DNA from: an uncultured Cellulophaga sp.
GTDB taxonomy: Bacteria; Bacteroidota; Bacteroidia; Flavobacteriales; Flavobacteriaceae
Assembly (NCBI GenBank): GCA_947491225.1
Contig: CANLIE010000022.1
Location: 1 to 52,966, forward strand
Direction: 5' to 3'
Length of the DNA: 52,966 bases
Shown: in pieces, positions 8,082-15,573 of the stretch
How the letters are laid out: each line of letters opens with the position of its first letter
Numbering within the stretch: position 1 is the first letter of the stretch
The notes under the pieces: generated by a model
Seen by the model: the letters and a program-made list of their open reading frames with translations, nothing else
Database searches by the model: none
What the model was told of the DNA's origin: nothing
Translations under genes and position numbers: made by a program

Positions 8082-8867
8082 CTATATGGTTATTGTTAAA
8101 TTATCATATGCCAAATGTACATTTTTTGGCAATATTCTCTCTACTTCTTTATGAAAACCCATTAAATGACTAATGTGAGTTAAATAAGCCTTTCTTGGAG
8201 TTACTTTATTTATAAAATCTAAAGCTTCACTTAGGTTAAAATGTGATGGACTAGGTTCTATTCGTAATGCATTAACTACTAAAACCTTGACTCCTTTTAT
8301 TTTATTTATTTCTGAATCAGGCATTTTTTTTACATCTGTTAAGTACACAAAATCATCAATTTTAAATCCAAAAATTTCTAAATCAAGATGTATTGACTTT
8401 ATTGGATGAACTATTTTATTTCCTATTACAAAAGGCGTATTTTCTTTAATTTCATTAATTATTAGTATAGGTGCTCCTAGATATCTGTTCTTTTCATCAA
8501 AAATGTATGCAAACCTTTTTTTAAAAGAATTTATAACTTGCTTATCTAAATAAATAGGAATATTTCCTTGTCTAAAGAAAAAAGGTCTAATGTCATCTAA
8601 ACCAGCCGTGTGATCTGCATGTTCATGTGTAAAGAGAATACCACTTAAATGATTAATTGGATTAGATAGCATTTGTTGTCTAAAATCTGGTCCACAATCA
8701 ATTACATAATTATACTCATCCCAAGAAATTAAAACCGACACTCTAAGCCTTTTATCTCTTGGATCATTACTTAAACATACAGGGTGATTACTACCTATTA
8801 CTGGTATTCCTTGGGATGTTCCTGTTCCCAAGAACGTTATTTTTAACAATTTTGTCATTTTCATCAA
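8082..8867 (-). CDS. MBL-fold metallo-hydrolase (PhnP-like)
   Basis: A metallo-beta-lactamase-fold hydrolase of up to 261 aa. FLGTGTSQGIPVIG (12-25) is the N-terminal strand typical of the PhnP-like branch, the metal motif HEHADH is at 81-86 with DD at 91-92, and the C-terminal His motifs HFNLSEAL and YLTHISH also fit. PhnP-like enzymes are often phosphodiesterases, but many family members have unknown substrates. The start may be any of three Met codons (residues 1, 2 or 4). The gene heads a two-gene minus-strand unit and is divergent from the gene at 8935. Confidence 0.8.
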   Translation of the reverse strand: MMKMTKLLKITFLGTGTSQGIPVIGSNHPVCLSNDPRDKRLRVSVLISWDEYNYVIDCGPDFRQQMLSNPINHLSGILFTHEHADHTAGLDDIRPFFFRQGNIPIYLDKQVINSFKKRFAYIFDEKNRYLGAPILIINEIKENTPFVIGNKIVHPIKSIHLDLEIFGFKIDDFVYLTDVKKMPDSEINKIKGVKVLVVNALRIEPSPSHFNLSEALDFINKVTPRKAYLTHISHLMGFHKEVERILPKNVHLAYDNLTITI

Positions 8868-8934
8868 ATTTATAACATATTTATTTAATAGATAAATCTA
8901 TCTTGTTAACTTTGCCATTGTAAAAAACACAATA

Positions 8935-10377
8935 ATGTCATCAGTATTAAGAAAAGATTTTGCTTTTGAAAATGTACCATCAACTAAAGCCAAAACTTTA
9001 AGAATAAATTTAAACCCGGACATATACGGCACATTTGCTGAGATAGGTGCTGGACAAGAAACAGCGAGGCACTTTTTTAGATCAGGTGGAGCTTCTGGAA
9101 CCATTGCAAAGGCAATGAGTGCATACGACAAGGATTTTAGTGATGCTATATATGGTATAGAGAAAGATGGAAGATACGTAACACAAGCCCGTTTAAAAGG
9201 AATGCTTTCGCATGAAATGGGACTTATGGAAGAGCGTATTAGTAGAGAAAGACACCCAGATAGACTGTTCTTTTCTTATGCAAACACTGTTGCTACCATA
9301 GATTTTGCTAAAAAATATAAAGGTCACGGTTGGATTGGAATTCGTTTTCAGTTAGATCCCGATCAAAAAGAGTTTGATGAGATAATTATGCATATTCGTT
9401 TTAAACAAAACGAAGCTAGATTGCAACAAGAAACATTGGGAATATTAGGCGTAAACTTAATTTATGGTGCTTTTTATAAATATCACAAACCAAGAAAATT
9501 ACTAAAATATTTATATGATCATATCGATAAGGATACTGTAGAAATTGATATGATTAATTTCTCTGGTCCAAATTTTGAAAAAGTAGATAATAGATTAATT
9601 AGCTTACAGTTAATTAAAAATGATATGACAGATGCAGTAATGTTTGGTCCTGACGGAAATAACTTATTACCTGCTGCAGTATTGTATAAAAAGAACATAT
9701 TGGCCTTACGTGGCAGTTATAGACCTGTAACCAAGGTAAATATGGATATGTTTAAAAAATCACATAATATTTTCCTAAGTGATAAAACTGTAAACCCTGA
9801 CAAAACCATTGTTATTTTTGAAATCACTTTATCTAATCTAAAAGCAAGTGGCGAGATAGATGAACAGGACTTTATGGACAGAGCAGAATTACTTTGTTCT
9901 CTTGGTCATACTGTAATGATATCTAAGTTTCAAGAATACTACAAATTAGTAGAGTATTTTAGTGGCTATACTAAAGATAAAATAGGGTTAACAATGGGGG
10001 TTAATAATTTAGTTGAAGTTTTTGACGAAAAATATTACAGACATTTAAGTGGTGGCATACTTGAAGCTTTTGGTAAATTATTCTTTAAAGATTTAAAAGT
10101 ATATTTATATCCTATGAAGAACAAGGAAACTGGGCAGATAATGACCAGCAATAATGTAAAAGTGCACCCAAGAATGAAAGAGCTATATAAGTTCTTTAAA
10201 TACAATGGTAAAGTGATGGACATATTTGATTATGACCCAGAAATACTACACATTTTTTCTAGGGACGTTCTTAAAAAAATTACAAATAATGAAAAAGGTT
10301 GGGAAGAAATGCTACCTGAAGGTATTGCCGAAATAATTAAGCGCAAAAATTTATTTGTCAGGAAAATAAATAAATAA
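8935..10377 (+). CDS. Large conserved cytoplasmic protein, function unknown
   Basis: A 480-aa protein with no signal peptide, membrane helix or beta-barrel signature. Recognisable stretches are NPDIYGTFAEIGAGQETARH (residues 23-42), FFSYANTVATIDFAKKYKGH and ALRGSYRPVTKVNMDM. From memory this is a family conserved across Bacteroidota that databases often label TonB-dependent receptor or nicotinate-nucleotide adenylyltransferase. The sequence supports neither name: it has no plug or barrel and no HxGH adenylyltransferase motif. A TAACTTTG box at 8907-8914 fits a -7 promoter element 20 bases before the ATG. The 3' end runs into an AAAT repeat that supplies the stop. Confidence 0.75.
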   Translation: MSSVLRKDFAFENVPSTKAKTLRINLNPDIYGTFAEIGAGQETARHFFRSGGASGTIAKAMSAYDKDFSDAIYGIEKDGRYVTQARLKGMLSHEMGLMEERISRERHPDRLFFSYANTVATIDFAKKYKGHGWIGIRFQLDPDQKEFDEIIMHIRFKQNEARLQQETLGILGVNLIYGAFYKYHKPRKLLKYLYDHIDKDTVEIDMINFSGPNFEKVDNRLISLQLIKNDMTDAVMFGPDGNNLLPAAVLYKKNILALRGSYRPVTKVNMDMFKKSHNIFLSDKTVNPDKTIVIFEITLSNLKASGEIDEQDFMDRAELLCSLGHTVMISKFQEYYKLVEYFSGYTKDKIGLTMGVNNLVEVFDEKYYRHLSGGILEAFGKLFFKDLKVYLYPMKNKETGQIMTSNNVKVHPRMKELYKFFKYNGKVMDIFDYDPEILHIFSRDVLKKITNNEKGWEEMLPEGIAEIIKRKNLFVRKINK

Positions 10378-10390
10378 ATAAATAAATAAA
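10363..10390. repeat. AAAT tetranucleotide run over a stop codon
   Basis: About six copies of AAAT/ATAA run across the last codons and stop of the gene ending at 10377, immediately before its terminator. A similar run sits at the end of the gene at 41892. Confidence 0.85.
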
Positions 10391-10418
10391 AATCCGAAGT
10401 AACCTCTTCGGATTTTTT
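10390..10418. terminator. Bidirectional terminator between convergent genes
   Basis: AATCCGAAG/CTTCGGATT with a six-base loop and a T run. It serves the plus gene ending at 10377 and possibly the minus gene bcp ending at 10424. Confidence 0.85.
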
Positions 10419-10423
10419 GTTTA

Positions 10424-10876
10424 CTATTCTAAAATTTGTGCAGTATGGTCTTTTGTTTTTACTTTATCAATGACTTTTGTAACCACTCCATTTTCATCTA
10501 TTAAAAAAGTTTTTCTATGAATTCCATCATATACTTTACCCATAAACTTTTTTGTTCCCCAAACTCCAAAGATATTTAAAACAGTATGATCCTCATCTGC
10601 CAATAATGGAAAAGGAAATTCATACTTATTTTTAAAGTTAGATTGTTTTTTGGGTGAATCTGCACTTACCCCTAATAATTCATATCCTTGTGCTTGTAAT
10701 TCCGCATAATTATCCCTTAGATTACAAGCCTCTGCTGTACAACCAGGTGTACTAGCTTTAGGATAAAAAAATACTATTAGCTTTTTACCTTTGTAATCTG
10801 ATAAGCTTATGTTATTACCATCTTGATCAATTGCTGTAAAATCTGCTACTTTGTCTCCTACTTTTAAAGTATTCAT
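10424..10876 (-). CDS. bcp: Thioredoxin-dependent thiol peroxidase (Bcp/PrxQ)
   Basis: A 150-aa peroxiredoxin that reduces hydrogen peroxide and organic hydroperoxides using thioredoxin. The peroxidatic site is TPGCTAEAC (43-51). Cys46 is the peroxidatic cysteine and Cys51, five residues on, is the resolving cysteine of the atypical 2-Cys PrxQ class. FFYPKASTPG and LLADEDHTVLNIFGVWG are standard family motifs, and the length is normal. It is divergent from nth with a 53-base gap that probably holds both promoters. Confidence 0.92.
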   Translation of the reverse strand: MNTLKVGDKVADFTAIDQDGNNISLSDYKGKKLIVFFYPKASTPGCTAEACNLRDNYAELQAQGYELLGVSADSPKKQSNFKNKYEFPFPLLADEDHTVLNIFGVWGTKKFMGKVYDGIHRKTFLIDENGVVTKVIDKVKTKDHTAQILE

Positions 10877-10929
10877 AAGTAATTTTAGTTAAATTCGTTT
10901 TTTAAAATTTTTAGTAAAACTAAGTAAAA

Positions 10930-11589
10930 ATGACGAAGGCAGAAAAAGTAACATTTACAATAAACACCCTTCAGGAACTCTACCCAACCATTCCTGTTCC
11001 TTTAAATCATAAAGACCCATATACATTACTCATTGCCGTTTTAATGTCAGCTCAAAGTACAGATGTACGTGTAAATAAAATAACTCCTCTTTTGTTTAAA
11101 AAAGCAGATAATCCATACGATATGGTAAAATTATCTGTTGAAGAAATCAGAGAAATTATTAAACCAGTTGGTTTATCTCCAATGAAATCTAAAGGCATAC
11201 ATGGTCTCTCTAAAATTTTAATTGATAAGCACAATGGCAAAGTTCCAAAAGATTTAGAATCTTTAGAAGAATTACCAGCTGTTGGGCATAAAACTGCTAG
11301 TGTAGTAATCTCTCAAGCATTTGGTATTCCAGCATTTCCTGTAGACACACACATTCATAGACTTATGTACAGATGGGGATTTAGTAATGGAAAAAATGTT
11401 GTACAAACAGAGAAAGATGCCAAAAGATTATTTCCCAAAGAATTATGGAACGATTTGCACCTTCAAATTATTTGGTATGGGCGTGATTATTCACCAGCAA
11501 GGGGGTGGAACTTAGAAAAAGACATTATTACCAAAACAATTGGTAGAAAAACAGTCTTGCAAAAATATCATAAAACAAAAAAGAGCTAA
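10930..11589 (+). CDS. nth: Endonuclease III-type DNA glycosylase lacking the iron-sulfur cluster
   Basis: A 219-aa HhH-GPD base-excision-repair glycosylase/AP lyase acting on oxidised pyrimidines. The helix-hairpin-helix and active site are intact: LPAVGHKTASVV (115-126) holds catalytic Lys121, and VDTHIHRLMYRWG (138-150) holds catalytic Asp139. The usual C-terminal four-cysteine 4Fe-4S loop is absent. The C-terminus reads RDYSPARGWNLEKDII and the whole protein contains no cysteine. It should still fold as a glycosylase, since cluster-free relatives are known in the superfamily. The gene is divergent from bcp, so both lie in a small stress and repair cluster with uvrA close by. Confidence 0.88.
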   Translation: MTKAEKVTFTINTLQELYPTIPVPLNHKDPYTLLIAVLMSAQSTDVRVNKITPLLFKKADNPYDMVKLSVEEIREIIKPVGLSPMKSKGIHGLSKILIDKHNGKVPKDLESLEELPAVGHKTASVVISQAFGIPAFPVDTHIHRLMYRWGFSNGKNVVQTEKDAKRLFPKELWNDLHLQIIWYGRDYSPARGWNLEKDIITKTIGRKTVLQKYHKTKKS

Positions 11590-11604
11590 TAATGGCTCTT
11601 TTTT
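11578..11604. terminator. Terminator between nth and the 48-aa ORF
   Basis: AAAAAGAGC taataat GGCTCTTTTTT hairpin with a T run. It overlaps the nth stop region and lies between convergent genes. Confidence 0.8.
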
Positions 11605-11606
11605 GT

Positions 11607-11753
11607 TTAATTTAAAATGCTCTCAAACTGCATTTCCTTGTAATTCGTTACATTCAACGATTTAGAATAATTCAATAAAAATTGAACAGTTTCTGTCGAT
11701 GATTTTGCTAATCCACAAGTGTTTTTTTGTTCTTTAGAGTAAATTTTTTCCAT
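11607..11753 (-). CDS. 48-aa conserved small protein
   Basis: A short ORF on the minus strand starting ATG at 11753 and reading MEKIYSKEQKNTCGLAKSS, then TETVQFLLNYSKSLNV and ending FESILN. The block ETVQFLLNYSKSL resembles small proteins I remember next to nth and the sigma-factor gene in other Flavobacteriaceae, with the consensus xxFLLxYSKxLxV and an F-x-x-x-L-N end. It has no signal peptide or membrane helix. It lies downstream of the sigma-factor gene on the same strand with a 72-base gap and could be cotranscribed. The function is unknown. The conservation pattern, not length, is the reason to call it. Confidence 0.65.
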   Translation of the reverse strand: MEKIYSKEQKNTCGLAKSSTETVQFLLNYSKSLNVTNYKEMQFESILN

Positions 11754-11825
11754 ATATAAATAGTATTGTTATAATAAGATAACGCCACTATTTTAGAAAT
11801 ATTATTCTCTTCGTTACAATACCAA

Positions 11826-12407
11826 TTAATTTGTTAAAACGATGTTATGCTTTTCTATAATCTTTCTCATATTAATTAAAGCATATCTCATTCTACCTAG
11901 TGCAGTATTTATACTAACTCCAGTATTTTCAGAAATTTCTTTAAAACTCATATCCTTATAGATACGCATTAATAAAACTTCTTTCTGATCCTCAGGTAAT
12001 TCTTCAATAAGAATTTTAAGATCACTATCTATTTGATTTTTTATTATCTGCTTTTCAGCATTTAACTTATCATCACTAATGACAGAAAAAATATTAAAAT
12101 CATCACTACCTTCAAACATTGGCATACGCTTGTTTTTTCTGAAATGATCTATAATTAAATTATGAGCAATTCTCATAACCCACGGTAAGAACTTACCTTC
12201 CTCACTATACGAACCCTTTTTTAAGGTTCTAATTACCTTAATAAATGTGTCTTGAAAAATATCCTCAGTTATATCTCTATCTAAAACTTTAGAGTAAATA
12301 AAACTACTAATACGTTGATTATGCCTTTTTATTAAAATCTCCAGAGATTTTTCATCTCCTTTAATATAATCTTTTACTAATACTGAGTCTTCAATCTGTA
12401 GATTCAT
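11826..12407 (-). CDS. RNA polymerase sigma factor, sigma-70 family (ECF-like)
   Basis: A 193-aa two-domain sigma factor. Region 2 covers about residues 20-85 (DITEDIFQDTFIKVIRTL, then LPWVMRIAHNLIIDHFRKNKR, the -10-binding and melting part). Region 4 covers about 132-185 (LPEDQKEVLLMRIYKDMSFK, then EISENTGVSINTALGRMRYA, the -35-recognition helix-turn-helix). It has no region 1.1 or 3, as in ECF factors. No anti-sigma gene lies beside it, so control may be transcriptional. From memory, a sigma factor of this type commonly sits next to uvrA in Flavobacteriaceae. It is divergent from uvrA. Confidence 0.9.
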   Translation of the reverse strand: MNLQIEDSVLVKDYIKGDEKSLEILIKRHNQRISSFIYSKVLDRDITEDIFQDTFIKVIRTLKKGSYSEEGKFLPWVMRIAHNLIIDHFRKNKRMPMFEGSDDFNIFSVISDDKLNAEKQIIKNQIDSDLKILIEELPEDQKEVLLMRIYKDMSFKEISENTGVSINTALGRMRYALINMRKIIEKHNIVLTN

Positions 12408-12546
12408 ACAAATTACTTTTTTGGTTATTAATTATGCACCTCACCCACTATTGGGATACAGGGCAATAAAAATGTTATAGTTTTAAAAAAGTAATGTTCG
12501 CTGTATAGGCCTATAAGTTTAATTACACTTCAAATATATATAAAAT

Positions 12547-12605
12547 AAGACCTTTGTAAAAAATCATTGTTGTGATTACAGTAATTTTTGATGTAAAAAG
12601 GTCTT
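12547..12605. repeat. Inverted repeat in the sigma factor/uvrA intergenic region
   Basis: AAGACCTTT at 12547-12555 is perfectly inverted as AAAGGTCTT at 12597-12605, with further partial pairing inside (ATCA/TGAT). It may be an operator, attenuator or small RNA hairpin in the 249-base gap between the divergent sigma-factor and uvrA genes. Confidence 0.5.
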
Positions 12606-12631
12606 TTGTGGTTATTAAAAGGTACAAATTG

Positions 12632-12639
12632 TATCTTTA
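12632..12639 (+). promoter_or_regulatory. Candidate -7 box for uvrA
   Basis: TATCTTTA matches the Bacteroidota TAnnTTTG element except at the last base. No TTG stands at the ideal spacing (a TTTG lies 23 bases upstream). It lies 17 bases before the ATG at 12657, supporting that start over an upstream in-frame ATG at 12606. Confidence 0.4.
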
Positions 12640-12656
12640 CAATATTAAATACGAAT

Positions 12657-15434
12657 ATGAATACAGTTTTAGACGTTAATCCCAAAAATAATATAATTAT
12701 AAAAGGTGCCAAGCTGCATAACCTTAAAAATATAGACGTTGTTATTCCTAGGAATAAGCTAGTTGTTATTACAGGATTATCTGGTTCTGGTAAGTCTAGC
12801 CTTGCATTTGATACACTTTATGCTGAGGGTCAACGTAGATATGTAGAAAGTCTTTCTTCATATGCCCGTCAGTTTTTAGGCAAACTAGACAAACCCAAGG
12901 TAGACTATATTAAAGGAATATCACCCGCCATAGCTATAGAACAAAAAGTAAACTCTACAAACCCTAGATCAACAGTTGGTACTACTACAGAAATTTATGA
13001 CTATCTAAAGCTATTGTATGCCAGAATAGGAAAAACAATATCTCCTGTATCTGGTAAAGAAGTAAAAAAGAACACCGTAACAGATGTAATGAATCATATA
13101 AAAACTTATGACGAAAATACAAAACTGTTACTATTGGCTCCTATAGAAGTAAATAAGGATAGAGATCCTGTTAAAGCATTAGAAATGTTCTCTAAGCAGG
13201 GTTATGCAAGAATTAAATATAAAGGAGAAATAATAAGAATTGATGATTCCATTACTAAAATGGGCAGAAAATTTTATTTAGTTGTAGATAGGATTATTAC
13301 TAAAGATGATGAAGATTTTTACAATAGATTAGCAAACGCAGTAGATACTGCTTTTTTTGAAGGACAAGGAAATTGCATACTAGAAGAATTATCAACTGGC
13401 AACCAAACTAACTTTAGTAATAAGTTTGAGTTAGATGGTATAAAATTTATTGAACCAAATGTGCATTTATTTAGTTTTAACAATCCTTTTGGTGCGTGTC
13501 CTAAATGTGAAGGTTATGGAGATGTCATTGGTATAGATGAAGATTTAGTAGTTCCAAATACAGCCTTGTCTATTTTTGAAGGTGCAATATTTCCATGGAA
13601 AGGGGAAAGTATGGGTGCATATAAAGATGAATTTATTGCCGCCTCATATAAATTTGATTTTCCCATACATAAACCATGGTTTGAGTTAACCGAAGAACAA
13701 AAACAGCTGATATGGGATGGTAATCAGTATTTTACAGGGTTAACAAAATTCTTTGCCTTTTTAGAAGAAAAAAGTTATAAAATACAAAATAGGGTAATGC
13801 TTTCTCGTTATAGAGGAAAAACTAAATGTAATCAATGCAAAGGAAAACGTTTACGTCAAGAGACAGATTTTGTAAAAGTAAACAATAAATGTATTTCTGA
13901 ATTAGTAGAACTACCAATAGATAAGTTAATTCCTTTTTTTAATTCTTTTAAATTAAATAAGTATGATGCCCAAATTGCTAAGAGATTATTACAAGAAATA
14001 AATACAAGATTAAGTTTTTTATATAAAGTGGGATTAAGTTATTTAACCCTGAATAGAAAATCCAATACACTCTCTGGTGGTGAAAGTCAGCGTATAAACC
14101 TTGCAACTTCTTTAGGAAGTAGCCTCGTAGGATCTATGTATATATTAGATGAACCTAGTATTGGTTTACATCCAAAGGATACTGAAAATTTAATTGAAGT
14201 CTTAAAATCTTTAAGAGATTTAGGTAATACAGTCATTGTTGTAGAGCACGATGAAGATATAATGAAAGCAGCTGATCAGGTTATAGACATAGGACCAGAA
14301 GCTGGCACACACGGTGGTCATATTGTGGCTAGTGGTACTATGAAAGACATTTTAGCATCTACCTCTTTAACTGCTAGTTATTTAAATGGGAGCAAAAAAA
14401 TTGAAGTTCCTAAAAAAAGAAGACCTTTTACAGATTATATTAAGATTATAGGAGCTCGCGAAAATAACCTTAAAAACATAGATGTTACTTTTCCTTTAAA
14501 TGTACTAACCATTATAACTGGCGTATCTGGTAGCGGCAAAAGTACTTTGGTAAAAAAGCTTTTATACCCTATTGTATTAAAAGAAGTTGGAGGGTATGGT
14601 GCAAAGGCTGGTCAATTTACCAAAGTTGAAGGAAAGTACAAAGAAATTAAAAATGTAGAGTTTGTTGATCAAAATCCAATTGGCAGATCATCTAGATCCA
14701 ATCCTGTAACCTATATAAAAGCGTATGACGACATAAGAACACTTTTTGCTTCACAAAAATTAAGCAAACTAAGAGCTTACCAAGCAAAGCACTTTTCATT
14801 TAATGTAGATGGTGGACGATGTGAAAAATGTAAAGGTGAAGGAGAAATTACTGTGGAAATGCAGTTTATGGCCGATGTTCACTTAGAGTGTGATACCTGT
14901 AATGGTAAACGATTTAAAAAAGAAGTACTAGAAATAAAGTTTCACGATGCCAGCATAGACGATATTTTAACTATGACCATTGATGATGCTATTTCTTTTT
15001 TTGAAAAACATATGCAAAACAAAATAATGAATAAACTTAAGCCATTACAAGACGTAGGTTTAGGTTATGTAACATTAGGTCAGTCCTCTTCCACTTTATC
15101 TGGTGGTGAAGCCCAACGTATAAAATTAGCTTCGTTTTTAATAAAAGGAAAAACAACAAACAAATCCTTATTTATTTTTGATGAACCTACAACAGGATTG
15201 CATTTTCATGACATTAAAAAATTGCTAAAATCTTTTAATGCTTTAATTGAAAAAGGACACTCAATAATAGTAATTGAGCATAATATAGATTTAATAAAGT
15301 GTGCAGATTACATCATAGATTTAGGTCTGCAAGGCGGTACTAAAGGAGGGGAATTAATAGCCGAAGGTACACCCGAAGAACTTATTAAAAATAAAAAATC
15401 TCTTACTGCTAAATATCTTAAGGAAAAGATATAA
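12657..15434 (+). CDS. uvrA: UvrABC excinuclease subunit A
   Basis: A 925-aa ATPase that scans DNA for bulky lesions and loads UvrB in nucleotide excision repair. It has two ABC modules. Walker A motifs are TGLSGSGKSSLAF (39-51) and GVSGSGKSTLVKK (about 622-634), and signature motifs are LSGGESQR (about 473) and LSGGEAQR (about 815). Paired zinc-finger cysteines are CPKC/CNQC in the first half and CEKC/CDTC in the second. IDQNPIGR-type (VDQNPIGRSSRSNP) and DEPTTGLH motifs are present, and the length is normal. An in-frame ATG 51 bases upstream (12606) is unlikely to be used because the family N-terminus begins near the chosen Met and a candidate -7 box lies between the two. Confidence 0.95.
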   Translation: MNTVLDVNPKNNIIIKGAKLHNLKNIDVVIPRNKLVVITGLSGSGKSSLAFDTLYAEGQRRYVESLSSYARQFLGKLDKPKVDYIKGISPAIAIEQKVNSTNPRSTVGTTTEIYDYLKLLYARIGKTISPVSGKEVKKNTVTDVMNHIKTYDENTKLLLLAPIEVNKDRDPVKALEMFSKQGYARIKYKGEIIRIDDSITKMGRKFYLVVDRIITKDDEDFYNRLANAVDTAFFEGQGNCILEELSTGNQTNFSNKFELDGIKFIEPNVHLFSFNNPFGACPKCEGYGDVIGIDEDLVVPNTALSIFEGAIFPWKGESMGAYKDEFIAASYKFDFPIHKPWFELTEEQKQLIWDGNQYFTGLTKFFAFLEEKSYKIQNRVMLSRYRGKTKCNQCKGKRLRQETDFVKVNNKCISELVELPIDKLIPFFNSFKLNKYDAQIAKRLLQEINTRLSFLYKVGLSYLTLNRKSNTLSGGESQRINLATSLGSSLVGSMYILDEPSIGLHPKDTENLIEVLKSLRDLGNTVIVVEHDEDIMKAADQVIDIGPEAGTHGGHIVASGTMKDILASTSLTASYLNGSKKIEVPKKRRPFTDYIKIIGARENNLKNIDVTFPLNVLTIITGVSGSGKSTLVKKLLYPIVLKEVGGYGAKAGQFTKVEGKYKEIKNVEFVDQNPIGRSSRSNPVTYIKAYDDIRTLFASQKLSKLRAYQAKHFSFNVDGGRCEKCKGEGEITVEMQFMADVHLECDTCNGKRFKKEVLEIKFHDASIDDILTMTIDDAISFFEKHMQNKIMNKLKPLQDVGLGYVTLGQSSSTLSGGEAQRIKLASFLIKGKTTNKSLFIFDEPTTGLHFHDIKKLLKSFNALIEKGHSIIVIEHNIDLIKCADYIIDLGLQGGTKGGELIAEGTPEELIKNKKSLTAKYLKEKI

Positions 15435-15503
15435 GGCATATACTGCATTTTAAAAAACTATTAAACTACTAAAAAGCAAATAGTTAATAACTACTTGTAT
15501 TTT

Positions 15504-15519
15504 TTGGCACGCTGTTTGT
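15504..15519 (+). promoter_or_regulatory. Sigma54-like (-24/-12) promoter
   Basis: TTGGCACG-N4-TTGT matches the sigma54 consensus TTGGCACG-N4-TTGC at all but the final -12 C. The predicted start of transcription is near 15531, about 43 bases before the ATG at 15574. It is the only such match I saw in an intergenic region of the window. Confidence 0.55.
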
Positions 15520-15573
15520 AATGTATAATCCGAATGTAAATAGTTGCATTTGAAATTTATAAAACCTTATATT

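Noticed and set aside
10363-10390. Phase-variation tetranucleotide tract
   Set aside because: The run lies at the stop codon and not within a coding start or promoter, so slippage would not switch the gene.
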